Shown: one piece after another, positions 6,109 to 7,740 of the stretch
Layout of the letters: every line of letters starts with the position of its first letter
Numbering within the stretch: position 1 is the first letter of the stretch
Origin: an uncultured Bacteroidales bacterium
GTDB lineage: Bacteria; Bacteroidota; Bacteroidia; Bacteroidales; UBA932
NCBI GenBank assembly: GCA_946415795.1
Contig: CAMKTW010000076.1
Location: forward strand, 1-7,740
Direction: 5' to 3'
DNA length: 7,740 nt
The notes under the pieces: generated by a model
The model's input: only the letters and a program-made list of their open reading frames with translations
What the model was told of the DNA's origin: nothing
Database searches by the model: none
Program-made: the position numbers and the translations under genes

Positions 6109-7740
6109 ATGAAACGACTGTTATCAATACTGGCGGTTATCGCACTTCTTACCTCCTGCGCCGACTCCGGCAAGAAGGAGATAACCCGCACCCAGCTTAA
6201 AGATAAGATTGCCGGGGCGTGGCTGGGCCAGATGGTGGGTAACATCTACGGACTTGAATATGAGAACAAGTTTGTGGACGAGCCCGGCGAAGGCCCCTTC
6301 GTTTTCAACAAGGCGATAACAAAGATGACCGCGGTGGACGGGGCTTTCTCCGACGACGACACCGACGTGGAATATCTCTATCTGCTTATGATGGAGAAAT
6401 ATGGCATCGACATCACATACGAGCAGGTAAAAGAGGGGTGGATGTACCACATCCGCGACCGCGTATGGCTGGCGAACCGTGCGGCCCTGGGCCTTATGCA
6501 CTACGGCTTCACACCTCCATACACCGGCAAGAAGGAATACAACCCCCACTGGTTCCAGATCGATCCCCAGCTGATCAACGAAATCTGGGCCTACACCGCC
6601 CCCGGAATGCCCGCCTACGCGGCCGGCATCTCCGACTGGGCAGCCCGCATCACCTCCGATGACTGGGCAGTGTCTCCCACAGTGGTCTACGGCGCAATGT
6701 ATTCCGAGGCCTTCTTTGAGAACGACATCCCCACCCTGGTGCGCCACGCCAAGGAGTATCTTCCCAAAGACGACCGTTTCCGCGCCATAATAGACGAATG
6801 TCTGGACCTCTGGCAGCAGAATCCCCAGGACTGGCACGCCGCCCGCAAGGCGATTGCAGACGAGCTGTATGTCAACGAATCCGACATCACCAGGAGTATC
6901 TGGAACGCCGACCTCAACGGTGCGATGGGCATCCTCGCATTGCTCTATGGCGAAGGAGACATTGAAAAAACCCTCCTGATCGGTTGTGCCCTGGGCTTTG
7001 ACTGCGACAACCAGACCGCAACCATCTGCGGCCTGCTGGGCGTGATTAACGGTGTGGAGAGCGTCCCCCTGGACCGCGCGATGCCGTTCGAACATTGGAC
7101 AAAACCTTTCAACGACCGCTACATCAACGTCACCCGCTACGATATGCCAGATGCCTCCATCGAGGACATCATAGAGCGCACGGTGGTGCTGGCAGAGAAG
7201 ATTATCCTGGCCCGTGGCGGCAGCGTACGCGAAGAGAATGGAGAAAAGATCTATACCATCAACACCAAGGCCATATTCAAGCCCGCTCCGGTGGCGGAGA
7301 GTACCTTCTCTATGCCCACCGACCGCGGCCGCAACCTGGCCGGCGATGCTGCCGAGATACTGGCCCTTACCAGAAAGACCGACGTTGCCACCCTGGATTC
7401 CTGCTGGCTCACGATACCCAAGACTTATCGCGCTTATACAGTGGATGTGATAAATGACGGCGTGGTGGGCGGTCCCGGAGCGGCATTCTACTCTCTGGGA
7501 GAAAAATCAAATGCTCCCAAGCAGGACTATTTCGGCTACCGGTGGGACGAACCCATAACCACCGATATGATATCGTTCCACTACGGGCCTCTGGAGGAGT
7601 TTGGCGGATGGTACAGCAACCTGCACCCTGAATATCTGGACGAGAATGGAGAATGGAAGGCCATTGAGGCCACCGTTACCCCCGACTGGCCCGCCAGCGA
7701 CGCGGTATTCATCCAGCCGCACAACGGAGAGTTTATCTTC
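6109..7740 (+). CDS. Lipoprotein ADP-ribosylglycohydrolase-family enzyme, 3'-truncated by the window edge
   Basis: The ATG at 6109 opens a frame of 544 codons that reaches the window end with no stop, so the C-terminus is missing. Residues 1-16 form a lipoprotein signal with lipobox LTSC (Cys17), which places the enzyme outside the cytoplasm. The family (DraG/ARH fold, two Mg ions) cleaves N- or O-glycosidic bonds at the ribose of ADP-ribosyl groups or related compounds. Motifs seen are the glycine-rich IAGAWLGQMVGNIYG (34-48), the first acidic metal cluster SDDDTD (81-86), and the second metal motif GFDCDNQTA (296-304). In the second motif Asn301 stands where DraG-type enzymes usually have Thr or Ser. 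The catalytic domain seems to end near residue 375-385. A region follows that includes YFGYRWDEPITTD (474-486) and GEWKAIE (514-520), resembling a discoidin-like beta-sandwich. The start lies 3 bases after the susD stop. The role as a ribose-releasing enzyme of a RUS-like locus is inferred; the true substrate is unknown. Confidence 0.9.
   Translation, partial: MKRLLSILAVIALLTSCADSGKKEITRTQLKDKIAGAWLGQMVGNIYGLEYENKFVDEPGEGPFVFNKAITKMTAVDGAFSDDDTDVEYLYLLMMEKYGIDITYEQVKEGWMYHIRDRVWLANRAALGLMHYGFTPPYTGKKEYNPHWFQIDPQLINEIWAYTAPGMPAYAAGISDWAARITSDDWAVSPTVVYGAMYSEAFFENDIPTLVRHAKEYLPKDDRFRAIIDECLDLWQQNPQDWHAARKAIADELYVNESDITRSIWNADLNGAMGILALLYGEGDIEKTLLIGCALGFDCDNQTATICGLLGVINGVESVPLDRAMPFEHWTKPFNDRYINVTRYDMPDASIEDIIERTVVLAEKIILARGGSVREENGEKIYTINTKAIFKPAPVAESTFSMPTDRGRNLAGDAAEILALTRKTDVATLDSCWLTIPKTYRAYTVDVINDGVVGGPGAAFYSLGEKSNAPKQDYFGYRWDEPITTDMISFHYGPLEEFGGWYSNLHPEYLDENGEWKAIEATVTPDWPASDAVFIQPHNGEFIF

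Larger units (their letters stand above)
3..7740 (+). other. Probable single operon: RUS-like (ribose utilization) polysaccharide-utilization-type locus
   Basis: Five genes on one strand are separated by only 22, 12, 12 and 3 bases, with no hairpin terminator between them, which argues for co-transcription. The content is ribokinase, GRP-type permease, SusC, SusD and an ADP-ribosylglycohydrolase-family lipoprotein. This combination matches ribose-utilization systems known from Bacteroides thetaiotaomicron and other Bacteroidota, which may also carry a second ribokinase, a nucleoside hydrolase and a dedicated regulator. None of those extra genes is visible here; they may lie outside the window. 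Both operon ends are cut by the window edges, so its promoter and terminator are not seen. Confidence 0.75.

Noticed and set aside
6124..7095. Long open frame (323 codons) on the minus strand opposite the hydrolase gene
   Set aside because: The sense frame from 6109 carries a lipoprotein signal and both metal motifs of the ADP-ribosylglycohydrolase family. The antisense product is rich in Gly/Val/His with no recognisable domain, so it is a shadow.
7095..7457. Plus-strand open frame of 120 codons in another frame inside the hydrolase gene
   Set aside because: Its translation is low-complexity (rich in Arg/His/Gly/Pro), while the overlapping frame from 6109 continues the enzyme without interruption.

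Overview
The window comes from a Bacteroidota genome, most likely a gut-type Bacteroidales. The evidence is an adjacent SusC/SusD pair, lipoprotein signals of the Bacteroidales type, start codons preceded by A/T-rich leaders with no Shine-Dalgarno sequence, and a GRP-type sugar permease of a kind I know from this phylum. The coding DNA looks moderately GC-rich by eye. That would fit Alistipes/Rikenellaceae-like or similar lineages better than classical Bacteroides, but the genus cannot be fixed from the sequence.

All genes lie on the + strand and are packed with gaps of 22, 12, 12 and 3 bases, so they look like one operon that continues past both window edges. In order they are: the C-terminal two thirds of a ribokinase (3-602); a ten-helix GRP/RhaT-type sugar permease (625-1638); a SusC-like TonB-dependent outer-membrane transporter (1651-4545); its SusD-like surface lipoprotein (4558-6105); and a lipoprotein ADP-ribosylglycohydrolase-family enzyme (6109 to beyond 7740). 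The last gene has no stop codon inside the window and is cut at the right edge. There is no gene-free stretch over 300 bases. I see no RNA gene, mobile element, CRISPR array or terminator.

The genes make a coherent uptake route. The lipoprotein hydrolase would release a ribose-containing product outside the cytoplasm. SusD and SusC would capture a ligand at the surface and move it across the outer membrane. The permease would carry a free sugar, probably ribose, across the inner membrane, and the ribokinase would trap it as ribose 5-phosphate. This gene content closely matches the ribose-utilization systems (RUS) described in Bacteroides thetaiotaomicron and relatives. The locus type is therefore known. 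The least understood part is the exported ADP-ribosylglycohydrolase, which has a variant second metal motif and a C-terminal extension that looks like a beta-sandwich binding domain.
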